Source: Mycobacterium sp. Root135
GTDB taxonomy: Bacteria > Actinomycetota > Actinomycetes > Mycobacteriales > Mycobacteriaceae
Length of the DNA: 64,000 nucleotides
Assembly: GCF_001426545.1 (NCBI RefSeq)
Contig: NZ_LMEZ01000005.1
Coordinates: forward strand, 891,333 to 955,332
Direction: 5' to 3'
Shown: piece after piece, positions 17,782-26,238 of the stretch
Layout of the letters: every line of letters begins with the position of its first letter
How positions within the stretch are numbered: the stretch's first letter is position 1
Program-made: the position numbers and the translations under genes
Notes under the pieces: model-generated
What the model was told of the DNA's origin: nothing
Databases searched by the model: none
The model's input: only the letters and a program-made list of their open reading frames with translations

Positions 17782-18825
17782 TCAGGCCAGCCGTCGGCCG
17801 TCGAAGCCGAGATAGCGTTCGGCGAGTTCGCAACTGCCCTTGGCGTAGGTGATCGACATCGCCTGGGACTCCTTGGAATGGCTGTGCGAGCCCATCCAGG
17901 CCAACAGCAGCAGTCTGCGTAGCAACACGAACGACGGCAACATCGCCTCGTCGGCTGCCGACATCGGGCGCCGGGTCCGATACCCCGTTGCCCACGCGTC
18001 CTGCCACTCGGGTACCGCGGGGTCGTCCTCGAAGAAGGACACCGCCGTCCCGAAATCGTAGAAGTGCCAACCGAACCCGCAGTCGTCGAAGTCGATGACC
18101 GTGATCTTGGAGTTTGGACCGGCACCGTCGACGAGAAGGTTCGCCAGGCGGAGGTCGGCGTGGACCAAGCCGAAGACCTCGGGTCCGGTGCCGTACTCCT
18201 CGAGCCGACGTCGCAGGAGGTCGCGAGCCGGTTCGAGCACCCGCCGCTCCGCTTCGCCCACCCCGGTCGCGTCCTGCCACCGGCCCCACCGCGGCCGGTC
18301 GCCGAGGCTGTGCCGCCAGTCCCACGCGAACCGGTCGAAGCCGTTCGGTCTGGCCCATGTCGTCGAATGTTCGTGCAGCGCAGCGGTTATCTGGCCGAGG
18401 GTGTGAAAGTCCGAGGCGGCCAACATCTTCTCGTCGGGCTCGACACCGGCCACCATCTCGAAGTGCACGACGTAGCGGGCGATCCCGTCTTGGTCCACGG
18501 TCACCACTCGGCGACCGTCGCGGGCCGGACGTACGACGGGGACGGTGACGTTGCCGTCGCGGCGCAGCGCGTCGAGCCAGTCGAGTTCGGATTCGATCTG
18601 GGGGCGGCTGTGATATCCCTTGCGGTGCACGCGCAGGATCGACCGCACCCCGGTGTCGGAGTCGACGACTTCGTAGGTGGCGTTCTCCGACAGGTTCAGC
18701 AGGCGCAGCGTGGCGCGGGCGGGATGGTCGTAGTCGGCAAGGGCTGCCGTTGCGATTTCGACGTCGTCTGAGACGAAGCCCTCGTCGGTGCCAATCTGCT
18801 CTTCGCGCAAGCGCTCATCGCCCAT
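17782..18825 (-). CDS. APH-family small-molecule kinase (amino-alcohol kinase candidate)
   Basis: 347 residues with the aminoglycoside/choline-kinase fold: N-lobe with ILRVHRKGYHS, catalytic loop HADLRLANLL (His222, Asp224, Asn229) and metal site VIDFDDCGFG (Asp245, Asp247). Starts 3 bp after the class III aminotransferase stop, so co-translation is likely. A kinase plus PLP phospho-lyase pair converts an amino alcohol to its phosphate ester and then to an aldehyde, ammonia and phosphate; 1-amino-2-propanol kinase of M. smegmatis and hydroxylysine kinase are precedents. An antibiotic-modifying role is unlikely in this context. Confidence 0.83.
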   Translation of the reverse strand: MGDERLREEQIGTDEGFVSDDVEIATAALADYDHPARATLRLLNLSENATYEVVDSDTGVRSILRVHRKGYHSRPQIESELDWLDALRRDGNVTVPVVRPARDGRRVVTVDQDGIARYVVHFEMVAGVEPDEKMLAASDFHTLGQITAALHEHSTTWARPNGFDRFAWDWRHSLGDRPRWGRWQDATGVGEAERRVLEPARDLLRRRLEEYGTGPEVFGLVHADLRLANLLVDGAGPNSKITVIDFDDCGFGWHFYDFGTAVSFFEDDPAVPEWQDAWATGYRTRRPMSAADEAMLPSFVLLRRLLLLAWMGSHSHSKESQAMSITYAKGSCELAERYLGFDGRRLA

Positions 18826-18828
18826 CCG

Positions 18829-20100
18829 CTACCCCGCCTTCGCTGCTACGGCGGCCTTGCCCACCGCCACGTCCAAGCGTTCTAGCACGTCGTCGCACAG
18901 CTCGCGACTCAGAAGCAAGCCCGGCTTGAATTGCAGGACACTGGGATCCAGTGTGGAGAAGATTGCCCACACGCCGTTCTCATACAGCTCGCGCATCACG
19001 AACTTGGCACCCTCGGGGTGGTTGAACTCCAGCCCGATGATCACGCCGTTCTGGCGGATGCCGATGAACCAGTCCGCGTTGTCGGCTTGAATCCGGGCCA
19101 GGCCGGCGGCGAACACGTCGGTGATGGCGTGCACGTTCTCCCGAACCTCGGGGCGGCTGGTGATCTCGAGGGTCTTGATGGCGGCGACGCAGCCGAGTTC
19201 GGCGCCACCGAAGGTCGAGATGTGGGCGAAGCCGTCTTCGTCGAGCCACTGTGCGGCGCGCTCGCCGAGCATCGCGGCGGCGATGGGGTACATGCCGCCG
19301 GAGAGGCCCTTGCCGGACACCATGATGTCGGGTTCGATGGCGTGCTTGGTGATGCCCCACATCTCGCCGGTGCGCATCAGTCCGGTCTGCACCTCGTCGG
19401 CGATGTATAGAGTGTCGTGGCGTTCGGTGAGTTCCTTGACGGCCTCGAGGTAACCCGTTGGGGGGAGCGGGAATCCGTAGGTTGCGGGGATGGTCTCCAT
19501 GATCACGGCCGCGACGTCGCCGCCGGACAGTGCCTGGTCCATCGCGTCGACGTCGCCGAAGGGCACCTGGATGAACTCGTCGGGCCGGTCGGAGAGGAAC
19601 AGTTTGGAGAACCGGTCGTCACCGGTGGCGACGGCCAGGCCGGTATGTCCGTGGTACGCCTTGATGATCGAGACGATCTTGCGACGCTTGGTGGCGTGCC
19701 TGGCGCTCTTGAGCGCGATGTCGATGGCCTCGCCGCCACCAGATCCGAAGGCCACCTTGGTGATCGACGCCGGCGCCGAGTCGACCAGACGTTGCGCCAG
19801 CGCGGTGCGCGCCACGGAGGGGAAGTGGTGGTTGCCGACGTCGAAGTGCTGCATGCCCTCGACGAGGGCGGCCATGATCTCGGCGTTGCGGTGGCCGAGG
19901 TTGTAGGTGCCGCCGTTGAGGTGCATGTCGATCAAGCGGCGACCGTCCATGTCCCACAGGAAGTAACCCTCCCTGCGGTCGATGACCAGGTCGACCCCGG
20001 CGTCGGTCCAGAACTGGGTCTTGTCGGGGTTCCAGTACTTCTTGGCCTGCTCGAGCACCTGGGCCTTGGACTCGAACGAGAACGTGCCGTAGTCGAACAA
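18829..20100 (-). CDS. class III PLP aminotransferase / amino-alcohol-phosphate phospho-lyase candidate
   Basis: 423 residues. PLP site: Asp235 in DEVQTG binds the pyridine nitrogen, Lys264 in VSGKGLSGG forms the Schiff base, and FGSGGGEAIDIALK binds the phosphate. Class III fold enzymes include omega-transaminases and the phospho-lyases that act on phosphoethanolamine or phospho-aminopropanol. Coupling to a kinase gene 3 bp downstream favours the lyase role: O-phospho-1-amino-2-propanol to propionaldehyde, ammonia and phosphate. First gene of the minus-strand cluster, divergent from the APC permease with a 250-bp control region between. Confidence 0.85.
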   Translation of the reverse strand: MFDYGTFSFESKAQVLEQAKKYWNPDKTQFWTDAGVDLVIDRREGYFLWDMDGRRLIDMHLNGGTYNLGHRNAEIMAALVEGMQHFDVGNHHFPSVARTALAQRLVDSAPASITKVAFGSGGGEAIDIALKSARHATKRRKIVSIIKAYHGHTGLAVATGDDRFSKLFLSDRPDEFIQVPFGDVDAMDQALSGGDVAAVIMETIPATYGFPLPPTGYLEAVKELTERHDTLYIADEVQTGLMRTGEMWGITKHAIEPDIMVSGKGLSGGMYPIAAAMLGERAAQWLDEDGFAHISTFGGAELGCVAAIKTLEITSRPEVRENVHAITDVFAAGLARIQADNADWFIGIRQNGVIIGLEFNHPEGAKFVMRELYENGVWAIFSTLDPSVLQFKPGLLLSRELCDDVLERLDVAVGKAAVAAKAG

Positions 20101-20162
20101 CTGGACTCCTGACTGAGGTGTCTCGCGCTTTGGTCTGGATGTAGATCTGTCTGGCTGCGAGT

Positions 20163-20194
20163 CGTCTAGATACGAGTACGTCTAGATGCGAGCG
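20163..20194. promoter_or_regulatory. tandem candidate GntR/HutC operators (two GTCTAGAT sites, 16-bp period)
   Basis: Two 16-base direct repeats starting CGTCTAGAT at 20163 and 20179 lie in the divergent region between the aminotransferase and the permease. HutC-subfamily operators generally follow GT-N-TA-N-AC, and GTCTAGAT differs at one position. An imperfect dyad (GGTCCACC, GGTGGGACC) follows at 20195-20218. The GntR/UTRA protein encoded at 16149-16907 is the natural candidate to bind here and control both arms. Confidence 0.5.
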
Positions 20195-20350
20195 GGTCCA
20201 CCCTAAAAAGGTGGGACCATTTATGTCAATGGACGGCCGTAACGGTTGCGCGATCTATTTGGTGGTGCCAATATACGGAAGTTCGACTGTGAGCCGCAGC
20301 ACACGGCCATCGCCGGACCCCCATCGCTCGCCTGGAAGGTGACCACACAG

Positions 20351-21883
20351 ATGACCGATCAAGTCGTTTCTCGCGACGAGAACACAGGTGACTCCGTCCA
20401 GCGGCTGAAACGAAACGCCGTCGGAACGGTCGGCGTCATCTTCATGGCGGTGGCCACGGCCGCGCCGATCACCGCGATGGTGGGCAACGTGCCGATCGCC
20501 GTCGGCTTCGGCAACGGGTCGCACGCGCCTGCGGGCTACATCGTCGCCACCATCGTGCTGGGCCTCTTCGCCATCGGGTACGCCACCATGGCCAAGCACA
20601 TCACCGCCACCGGCGCGTTCTACGGCTACATCTCGCACGGGCTTGGGCGGGTCGTCGGCATGGCCAGCGGACTGCTGATCACCATGGCCTACATCGTGTT
20701 CGAGGCCTCGTTGATCGGCATCTTCTCGTTCTTCTTCCAGAACCTGTTCAAGACCCAATTCGACATGACCGTGCCATGGTTGGCGCCCGCGATTCTGATG
20801 CTGGTGCTCAACTGCATCCTCACCTACTTCGACGTCAACCTGACCGCGAAGGTGCTCGGGGTGTTCCTGGTGACCGAGATCGTGATGCTGTCCCTCGGCG
20901 CATTGGCCGTGCTGTTCAAGGGTGGCGGCCCCGACGGGTTCGCCGTGGCCGAGACGCTCAATCCGATCGGCGCGTTCACGCCGGCGGCCGTCGCGGGCGC
21001 CAGCGCCGGGCTTGGATTGTTCTTCGCCTTCTGGTCGTGGGTCGGCTTCGAGTCGACGGCGATGTACGGCGAAGAGTCCAAGGACCCCAAGCGGATCATT
21101 CCGCGCGCCACCATGATCAGCGTGCTGGGCGTCGGCATCTTCTACGTGTTCGTGTCGTGGATGGCCATCGCGGGCACCGGTCCGGCGAAGTCGGTGGAGC
21201 TGGCTCAGAGCGCGGACACGTCATCGGAGATCTTCTTCGGCAACGTGCGCACCACGTATGGCGAGTGGGCCATCACGCTGTTCAACATCCTGCTGGTGAC
21301 CGGATCGTTCGCCTGCGGCATGGCATTCCACAACTGTGCGTCGCGCTACCTGTATGCCCTTGGGCGAGAGGGTCTGTCGAAGGGGCTGCAGAAGACGATC
21401 GGCGCCACCCATCCCTCGCACGGATCGCCGCACATCGCGTCGTTCGTCCAGACGGGCATCACGCTGGTGCTGATCCTGGCGTTCTACCTCGCCGGCATGG
21501 ACCCCTACATCCACATGTACACACTGCTGGCAATTCTCGGGACGATGGCGATCCTGGTGGTGCAGGCGCTGTGTGCCTTCGCCGTGATCGCCTACTTCCA
21601 CTTCCACAAGAACCACCCCTCCAGTGCACACTGGTTCAAGACGTTCCTGGCACCGCTGCTGGGCGGGCTCGGCATGCTGTACGTCGTCTACCTTTTGTGG
21701 GAGCACAAGGACGCGGCGGCCGGTGCGGCGTCCGGAACACTGTTGTTCCAGCTGACTCCGTGGATCGTGGTCGGGTTGTTCGTCTTCGGTGCCGGAATGG
21801 CGCTGTACTTCAAACTCCGTGACCCGCGGCGTTACGATTTGATCGGGCGAATCGTCTACGAGGACAACGCCGTCCGGGATTAG
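20351..21883 (+). CDS. APC superfamily amino acid/amine permease
   Basis: 510 residues from ATG 20351 (GGAAGGTG upstream); about 12 hydrophobic segments. The N-terminal RNAVGTVGVIFMAVATAAPITAMVGN and the FESTAMYGEESKDPKRIIPRA loop are typical of the amino acid-polyamine-organocation family. It imports an amino acid or amine by proton symport across the cytoplasmic membrane. Divergent from the aminotransferase/kinase/SDR/GntR cluster and 31 bp upstream of the diol dehydratase gene, so it is well placed to supply an amino alcohol to the former and to be co-transcribed with the latter. Confidence 0.88.
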   Translation: MTDQVVSRDENTGDSVQRLKRNAVGTVGVIFMAVATAAPITAMVGNVPIAVGFGNGSHAPAGYIVATIVLGLFAIGYATMAKHITATGAFYGYISHGLGRVVGMASGLLITMAYIVFEASLIGIFSFFFQNLFKTQFDMTVPWLAPAILMLVLNCILTYFDVNLTAKVLGVFLVTEIVMLSLGALAVLFKGGGPDGFAVAETLNPIGAFTPAAVAGASAGLGLFFAFWSWVGFESTAMYGEESKDPKRIIPRATMISVLGVGIFYVFVSWMAIAGTGPAKSVELAQSADTSSEIFFGNVRTTYGEWAITLFNILLVTGSFACGMAFHNCASRYLYALGREGLSKGLQKTIGATHPSHGSPHIASFVQTGITLVLILAFYLAGMDPYIHMYTLLAILGTMAILVVQALCAFAVIAYFHFHKNHPSSAHWFKTFLAPLLGGLGMLYVVYLLWEHKDAAAGAASGTLLFQLTPWIVVGLFVFGAGMALYFKLRDPRRYDLIGRIVYEDNAVRD

Positions 21884-21914
21884 GCCGCAGTAGTCGTCCA
21901 CGGTTTGCCAGCGA

Positions 21915-24197
21915 ATGAGCACAGGAGGCCAGGCCGTGGACGACACCCCGGACCGCACGGCGGACCTCGACCAGGGCCGGATGCGCATCCTCGACGCCAA
22001 ACCGGTCAACCTGGACGGCTTCAGCGTCGCCAACCCCGATCTCGGGTTGGTTGCGATGCACAGTCCGTTCGACCCCGAGCCGTCGTTGGTGGTGACGGAC
22101 GGGGTGGTGGTCGAACTCGACGGCAAGTCGGTCGACGACTTCGACGTGATCGACGAGTTCATCGCCCTGTACGGGTTGGACCTCGACGTGGCCGAGGAGG
22201 CCATGGCGATGGACGATCAGGCGCTGGCCCGGCTGATCGTCGACTTCAACGTCTCGCGTGCCGAGGTGGTCCGCCTCGTCGGGGGCATCACTCCAGCCAA
22301 GCTGGCCCGGGTCGTCGCGCTGCTCTCACCGGTGGAGATGCAGATGGCGATGACCCGCATGCGGGCTAGGCGGACGCCCAGCAATCAGGCGCACGTCACC
22401 AACCAGCTCGACGACCCGCTGCTGATCGCGGCCGACGCGGCGAGTGCGGTCGCCTACGGTTTCCGCGAGGTCGAGACCACGGTTCCGGTGCTGGGCGACG
22501 CACCGTCCAACGCCGTCGCGCTGCTGATCGGCAGCCAGGTCGGCGTTCCCGGCGCGATGGCGCAGTGCTCGATCGAGGAGGCGTTGGAGCTACGGCTCGG
22601 CCTTCGCGGGCTGACCAGCTACGCCGAGACGATCTCGCTGTACGGCACCGAGCAGGTCTTCGTCGACGGGGACGACACCCCGTTCTCGAAGGCAATCCTG
22701 ACCTCCGCGTACGCCTCTCGCGGGCTGAAGATGCGGGTGACCAGCGGTGGCGGCGCCGAGGTGCTGATGGGCGCCGCGGAGAAGTGCTCCATCCTGTACC
22801 TGGAGTCGCGGTGCGTCTCGCTGGCCAGGGCGGTGGGATCTCAGGGCGTGCAGAACGGCGGCATCGACGGCGTCGGCGTGGTCGCCTCGGTGCCCGACGG
22901 GATGAAGGAACTGCTCGCCGAGAACCTGATGGTGATGCTCCGCGACCTCGAATCATGTGCGGGCAACGACAATCTCATCTCCGAGTCCGACGTCCGGCGC
23001 AGCGCGCACACCCTGCCCGTGCTGCTGGCGGGGGCCGACTTCATCTTTTCCGGCTTCGGGTCGATCCCGCGCTACGACAACGCCTTTGCGCTGTCCAACT
23101 TCAACTCCGACGACATGGACGACTTCCTGGTGCTGCAACGCGACTGGGGAGTCGACGGCGGGCTACGCACCGTCCCCGTCGAGCTTCTGGCGCGGGTGCG
23201 CCGCCGCGCCGCGACCGCCGTCCAGGCGGTGTACCGCGACCTCGGCCTTGCCGACTTCGACGACGAACGAGTCGACGCAGTGGTGGTGGCCAATGGTTCT
23301 CGCGATCTGTCGCCCGGCGATCCGAAGGCGGTCGCGGAGGCGGCCACTGCGATAGAGGCCAAGCAGTTGACGGTGTTCGACGTCGTCGCCTCGCTCAAGC
23401 GCACGGGCTACGACGAGGAGGCCGACGCCATCATGGCGCTCACCAGGGAGCGGCTGCGTGGAGACCAATTGCAAACCTCGGCGATCTTCGACGGGGAGTT
23501 CCGCGTGCTGTCGAAGATCACCGACCCGAACGACTATCGGGGTCCGGGAACCGGTTACGCGCTGACCGCGGAGCGCCGCGCCGAGATCGACGCCATCCGA
23601 CAGGCACGGACGGCGGACGAGTTGACGGCCGACCAGGCCGAGCATCACGGCCACCTGACGTTCACCGACGTCGAAACCGCCAGGCAGGGAAGCGATCCCC
23701 GCGAGGTGTGCATCGGTCTTTCGCCTGCCTTTGGCAAGACGGTGTGGTTGTCGCTGTGCGGTCTCACCATCGGCGAGGTGCTGCGGCAGATCTCGGCGGG
23801 GCTGGAGGAGGAGGGCTGCGTCCCGAGACTGGTCCGCGTCCGTTCGACCATCGACGTCGGCATGATCGGGCTGACCGCAGCGCGGCTGTCCGGGTCGGGG
23901 ATAGGAATAGGTTTGCAGGGCAAGGGAACCGCGCTCATCCACCGTCGTGACCTCTCACCACTGGCGAATCTGGAACTGTTCAGTGTCGCGCCGCTGCTGA
24001 CCGACCGGATGTACCGGGAGTTGGGCAAGAACGCCGCCAGGCACGCCAAGGGCATGGCCCCGATTCCGATCTTCACCGGCGGCACCGACGAGTCGATCTC
24101 CGCGCGCTACCACGCGCGTGCCGTCGCGCTGGTGGCGCTGGAGCGCGATGCCAGTGAACCGGGCCAGCCGCCGATGACGGTGGAGCTAACCCGATGA
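21915..24197 (+). CDS. B12-dependent diol/glycerol dehydratase, fused large and medium subunits
   Basis: 760 residues. The large-subunit region covers roughly 20-565: HVTNQLDDPLLIAADAA, YGTEQVFVDGDDTPFSKA, YLESRCVSLARA, GVQNGG, GADFIFSGFGSIPRYDN, GPGTGY; residues equivalent to His143, Glu170, Gln296 and Asp335 of the Klebsiella enzyme are in place. The medium-subunit region starts near 596 (VCIGLSPAFGKT) and includes LSGSGIGIGLQGKGTALIHRRDL. Uses adenosylcobalamin radicals to turn 1,2-propanediol to propionaldehyde or glycerol to 3-hydroxypropionaldehyde. Enterobacterial enzymes have separate subunits; the fusion is characteristic of the actinobacterial form as I recall it. No cobalamin riboswitch or microcompartment genes nearby. 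Confidence 0.93.
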   Translation: MSTGGQAVDDTPDRTADLDQGRMRILDAKPVNLDGFSVANPDLGLVAMHSPFDPEPSLVVTDGVVVELDGKSVDDFDVIDEFIALYGLDLDVAEEAMAMDDQALARLIVDFNVSRAEVVRLVGGITPAKLARVVALLSPVEMQMAMTRMRARRTPSNQAHVTNQLDDPLLIAADAASAVAYGFREVETTVPVLGDAPSNAVALLIGSQVGVPGAMAQCSIEEALELRLGLRGLTSYAETISLYGTEQVFVDGDDTPFSKAILTSAYASRGLKMRVTSGGGAEVLMGAAEKCSILYLESRCVSLARAVGSQGVQNGGIDGVGVVASVPDGMKELLAENLMVMLRDLESCAGNDNLISESDVRRSAHTLPVLLAGADFIFSGFGSIPRYDNAFALSNFNSDDMDDFLVLQRDWGVDGGLRTVPVELLARVRRRAATAVQAVYRDLGLADFDDERVDAVVVANGSRDLSPGDPKAVAEAATAIEAKQLTVFDVVASLKRTGYDEEADAIMALTRERLRGDQLQTSAIFDGEFRVLSKITDPNDYRGPGTGYALTAERRAEIDAIRQARTADELTADQAEHHGHLTFTDVETARQGSDPREVCIGLSPAFGKTVWLSLCGLTIGEVLRQISAGLEEEGCVPRLVRVRSTIDVGMIGLTAARLSGSGIGIGLQGKGTALIHRRDLSPLANLELFSVAPLLTDRMYRELGKNAARHAKGMAPIPIFTGGTDESISARYHARAVALVALERDASEPGQPPMTVELTR

Positions 24198-24529
24198 AGC
24201 CCGAGGACTTCACCGTCGAGGCTGCCGTCAACGGCAATCTGAGCCTGGCGGACCTGCGGATGGACCCGGCGACCCTGGCTCACCAGGCCGTCGTCGCCGA
24301 AGAGGGCGGAAACCCGCAACTGGCCGAGAACTTCCTGCGCGCAGCAGAATTGGCGCTCATCGACGACGAGGACGTCATGCAGCTCTACGAAGCGCTGCGC
24401 CCGCACCGCTCCACCGCCGCGGAGTTGGAGGCACTGCACACGTCCCTCGAGACCCGTGGTGCCTCGCGCTGCGCCGAACTGGTGCGCCAAGCCGCCGCCG
24501 TCTACGCCCGACGAGGTTTGTTGCGGTGA
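24194..24529 (+). CDS. diol/glycerol dehydratase small subunit
   Basis: 111 residues, shorter than the 140-170 residues usual in enterobacteria because the N-terminal extension (used there for compartment targeting) is missing. Core motifs of the gamma subunit are seen: LRMDPATLAHQAVVAEEGGNPQLAENFLRAAEL and DEDVMQLYEALRPHRST. ATG overlaps the preceding TGA (ATGA) and its own TGA overlaps the next GTG, so the three genes are translationally coupled. It completes the dehydratase holoenzyme. Confidence 0.92.
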   Translation: MKPEDFTVEAAVNGNLSLADLRMDPATLAHQAVVAEEGGNPQLAENFLRAAELALIDDEDVMQLYEALRPHRSTAAELEALHTSLETRGASRCAELVRQAAAVYARRGLLR

Positions 24530-26238
24530 CGGTCGTGGTGGCCGGGGTGGACGTCGGCAACCACACCACCGAGATCGTCGTGGCACGCGTCAGTGGCAGC
24601 GCCGTCGAACAGGTCGTGCATGGCCAAGCCCCCACCCGCGGACGCAAGGGGTCGCGCGAATCGTTGGAAGGCGCTGCGGCACTGCTGCACAAGCTGGGGG
24701 TCGAGGCGGGCGTCGAGGTCGACGAAGTCCTGCTGGCCGCACTACGACCGGTCGACACGGCCACCGCGCCGCTGCCGCCACCGTCCTCGCCGCGATCGCC
24801 GGTGCGAAGCCTGCGCGCCGTCCACGCCAGTACCCCGGCCGGAACCGGATTCGGGGTCGGCAGGCACCGCCCACTGCACGGCCTCGACGGGGACGTGATC
24901 CCCGGTCCCGCAATTGTTTCCGTGGACTCGGCGACCGACTTCGAGGTGGCTGCCGAGAAGATCTCGGAGGCGGTGGCCCGCGGATGGGACGTCGTCGGGG
25001 TGATCGCCGCCCAGGATGACGCGGTGCTGATCCGCAATCGCATCTCCGTCGACGTGCCCGTCGTCGACGAGGTGGTCCTCGACGGTGTCGAACCAGGGGC
25101 GTTGATCGCCGTCGAGGTCGTCGCCGAGGGCCGCGCCTACCGTGCCATGGCCGATCCGATCGCGCTGTGCGTCGCACTCGACATCGGGCCCGACGACATC
25201 GCCGACGTCGCCGAGTTCACCAGGGAACTGGCCGACTCCCCGGCCATCGCCGTCACCCGGCGAACCGGTCCTCCCGATCCGCCGCCGGTCGACGACGACT
25301 ACGTCGACTGCACCGTCGACGGTGAGGTGGTGCGCTACTCACCCGCCCAGGCGCACGTCGTCCTGCGGCTTGCACCGCCGGGCAACGTCGTCGAGGTGCG
25401 GCTGAAGTCGGTCCGCTCGGCGAGGGACGGCCTCGCCGTCGACGACGCGTTCTTCACTGATCTGTCGTCGATCGACAACGGGGCCTGGCTGCGGCGCGGC
25501 GTCGCAGACACCCGCGGCACGGTCGTCGCGCTGCTGGCCGCCGACCTGGTCGCCGACGCGGCGTCGACCCTGCAGGAGCTCACCGGACGCCCGACCCGCA
25601 CCGTCGCCGGCGAACCGGAGGCCGCGGCCGTGGGCGCCCGCACCACACCGGGATTGCCCCCTGGCACCGTCGTGTGCGACATCGGCGGCGGGACAATCGA
25701 TCTCATCGGCGACGACCGGGAGGTGACCGCGGCCGGCGCCGGCGAGGCGATCACCACCGCGGTCGCCAGGGTGCTCGGCATCCCCCGCGCCTTGGCCGAA
25801 CGGGTCAAGCGCACTCCCGCCCTGCGGGTGGAGGGTCCGCACGTCGCGCACGAGGAAGACGGCCGCCGCTTGTTTCTCGACAGTCCGGCGCCCGCGGATG
25901 CGATCGGCCGGTTGTGCACCCGCGGAAGTGCTGGGCTGGTGCCGTTTTCGAACAAGTTGGCCGCCGAGGAGTGGCGGAGCCTGCGGCTGGCGGTCAAGCA
26001 AGAGACCGTGGCCGCGAACATCGTCCGGTGTCTACGGGCCTTCGACGCCCCGCCGCCCGCGTTGGTGTTGGCCGGGGGCGGAGCGCTGGACGACGAACTG
26101 CTGCGCACTGTCGCCGAGGCCCTACGTTCGGCGTCGATCGTGGTGGGACGGGCGAACGTCGACGCGCAGCACGGGCCGCGCTTCGCGGTGGCGTCCGGCC
26201 TGGTGCACCTCTACGCGAGGACTGAGTTGCCGGCCTAG
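24526..26238 (+). CDS. diol dehydratase reactivase, ATPase (large) subunit
   Basis: 570 residues from GTG. Actin/Hsp70-like phosphate loops GVDVGNHTTE (near residue 8) and VCDIGGGTIDLI, with LAGGGALDD at the adenosine loop and NRISVDVPVVDEV in the swivelling region, match DdrA/GdrA. The reactivase releases damaged cobalamin from inactivated dehydratase in an ATP-driven, chaperone-like exchange. The small reactivase subunit (DdrB/GdrB) is not found in the window; the gene that follows is unrelated and convergent. Possibly DdrB is elsewhere or dispensable in this form. Confidence 0.9.
   Translation: MTVVVAGVDVGNHTTEIVVARVSGSAVEQVVHGQAPTRGRKGSRESLEGAAALLHKLGVEAGVEVDEVLLAALRPVDTATAPLPPPSSPRSPVRSLRAVHASTPAGTGFGVGRHRPLHGLDGDVIPGPAIVSVDSATDFEVAAEKISEAVARGWDVVGVIAAQDDAVLIRNRISVDVPVVDEVVLDGVEPGALIAVEVVAEGRAYRAMADPIALCVALDIGPDDIADVAEFTRELADSPAIAVTRRTGPPDPPPVDDDYVDCTVDGEVVRYSPAQAHVVLRLAPPGNVVEVRLKSVRSARDGLAVDDAFFTDLSSIDNGAWLRRGVADTRGTVVALLAADLVADAASTLQELTGRPTRTVAGEPEAAAVGARTTPGLPPGTVVCDIGGGTIDLIGDDREVTAAGAGEAITTAVARVLGIPRALAERVKRTPALRVEGPHVAHEEDGRRLFLDSPAPADAIGRLCTRGSAGLVPFSNKLAAEEWRSLRLAVKQETVAANIVRCLRAFDAPPPALVLAGGGALDDELLRTVAEALRSASIVVGRANVDAQHGPRFAVASGLVHLYARTELPA

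Noticed and set aside
17782..18825. Aminoglycoside resistance phosphotransferase
   Set aside because: Although the fold is APH-like, the gene is coupled to a class III aminotransferase, SDR and permease, which points to amino-alcohol catabolism.
20101..20350. Possible cobalamin riboswitch in front of the permease/diol dehydratase operon
   Set aside because: No B12-box-like GCCACTG segment or the long paired leader expected; the region instead has short operator-like repeats.
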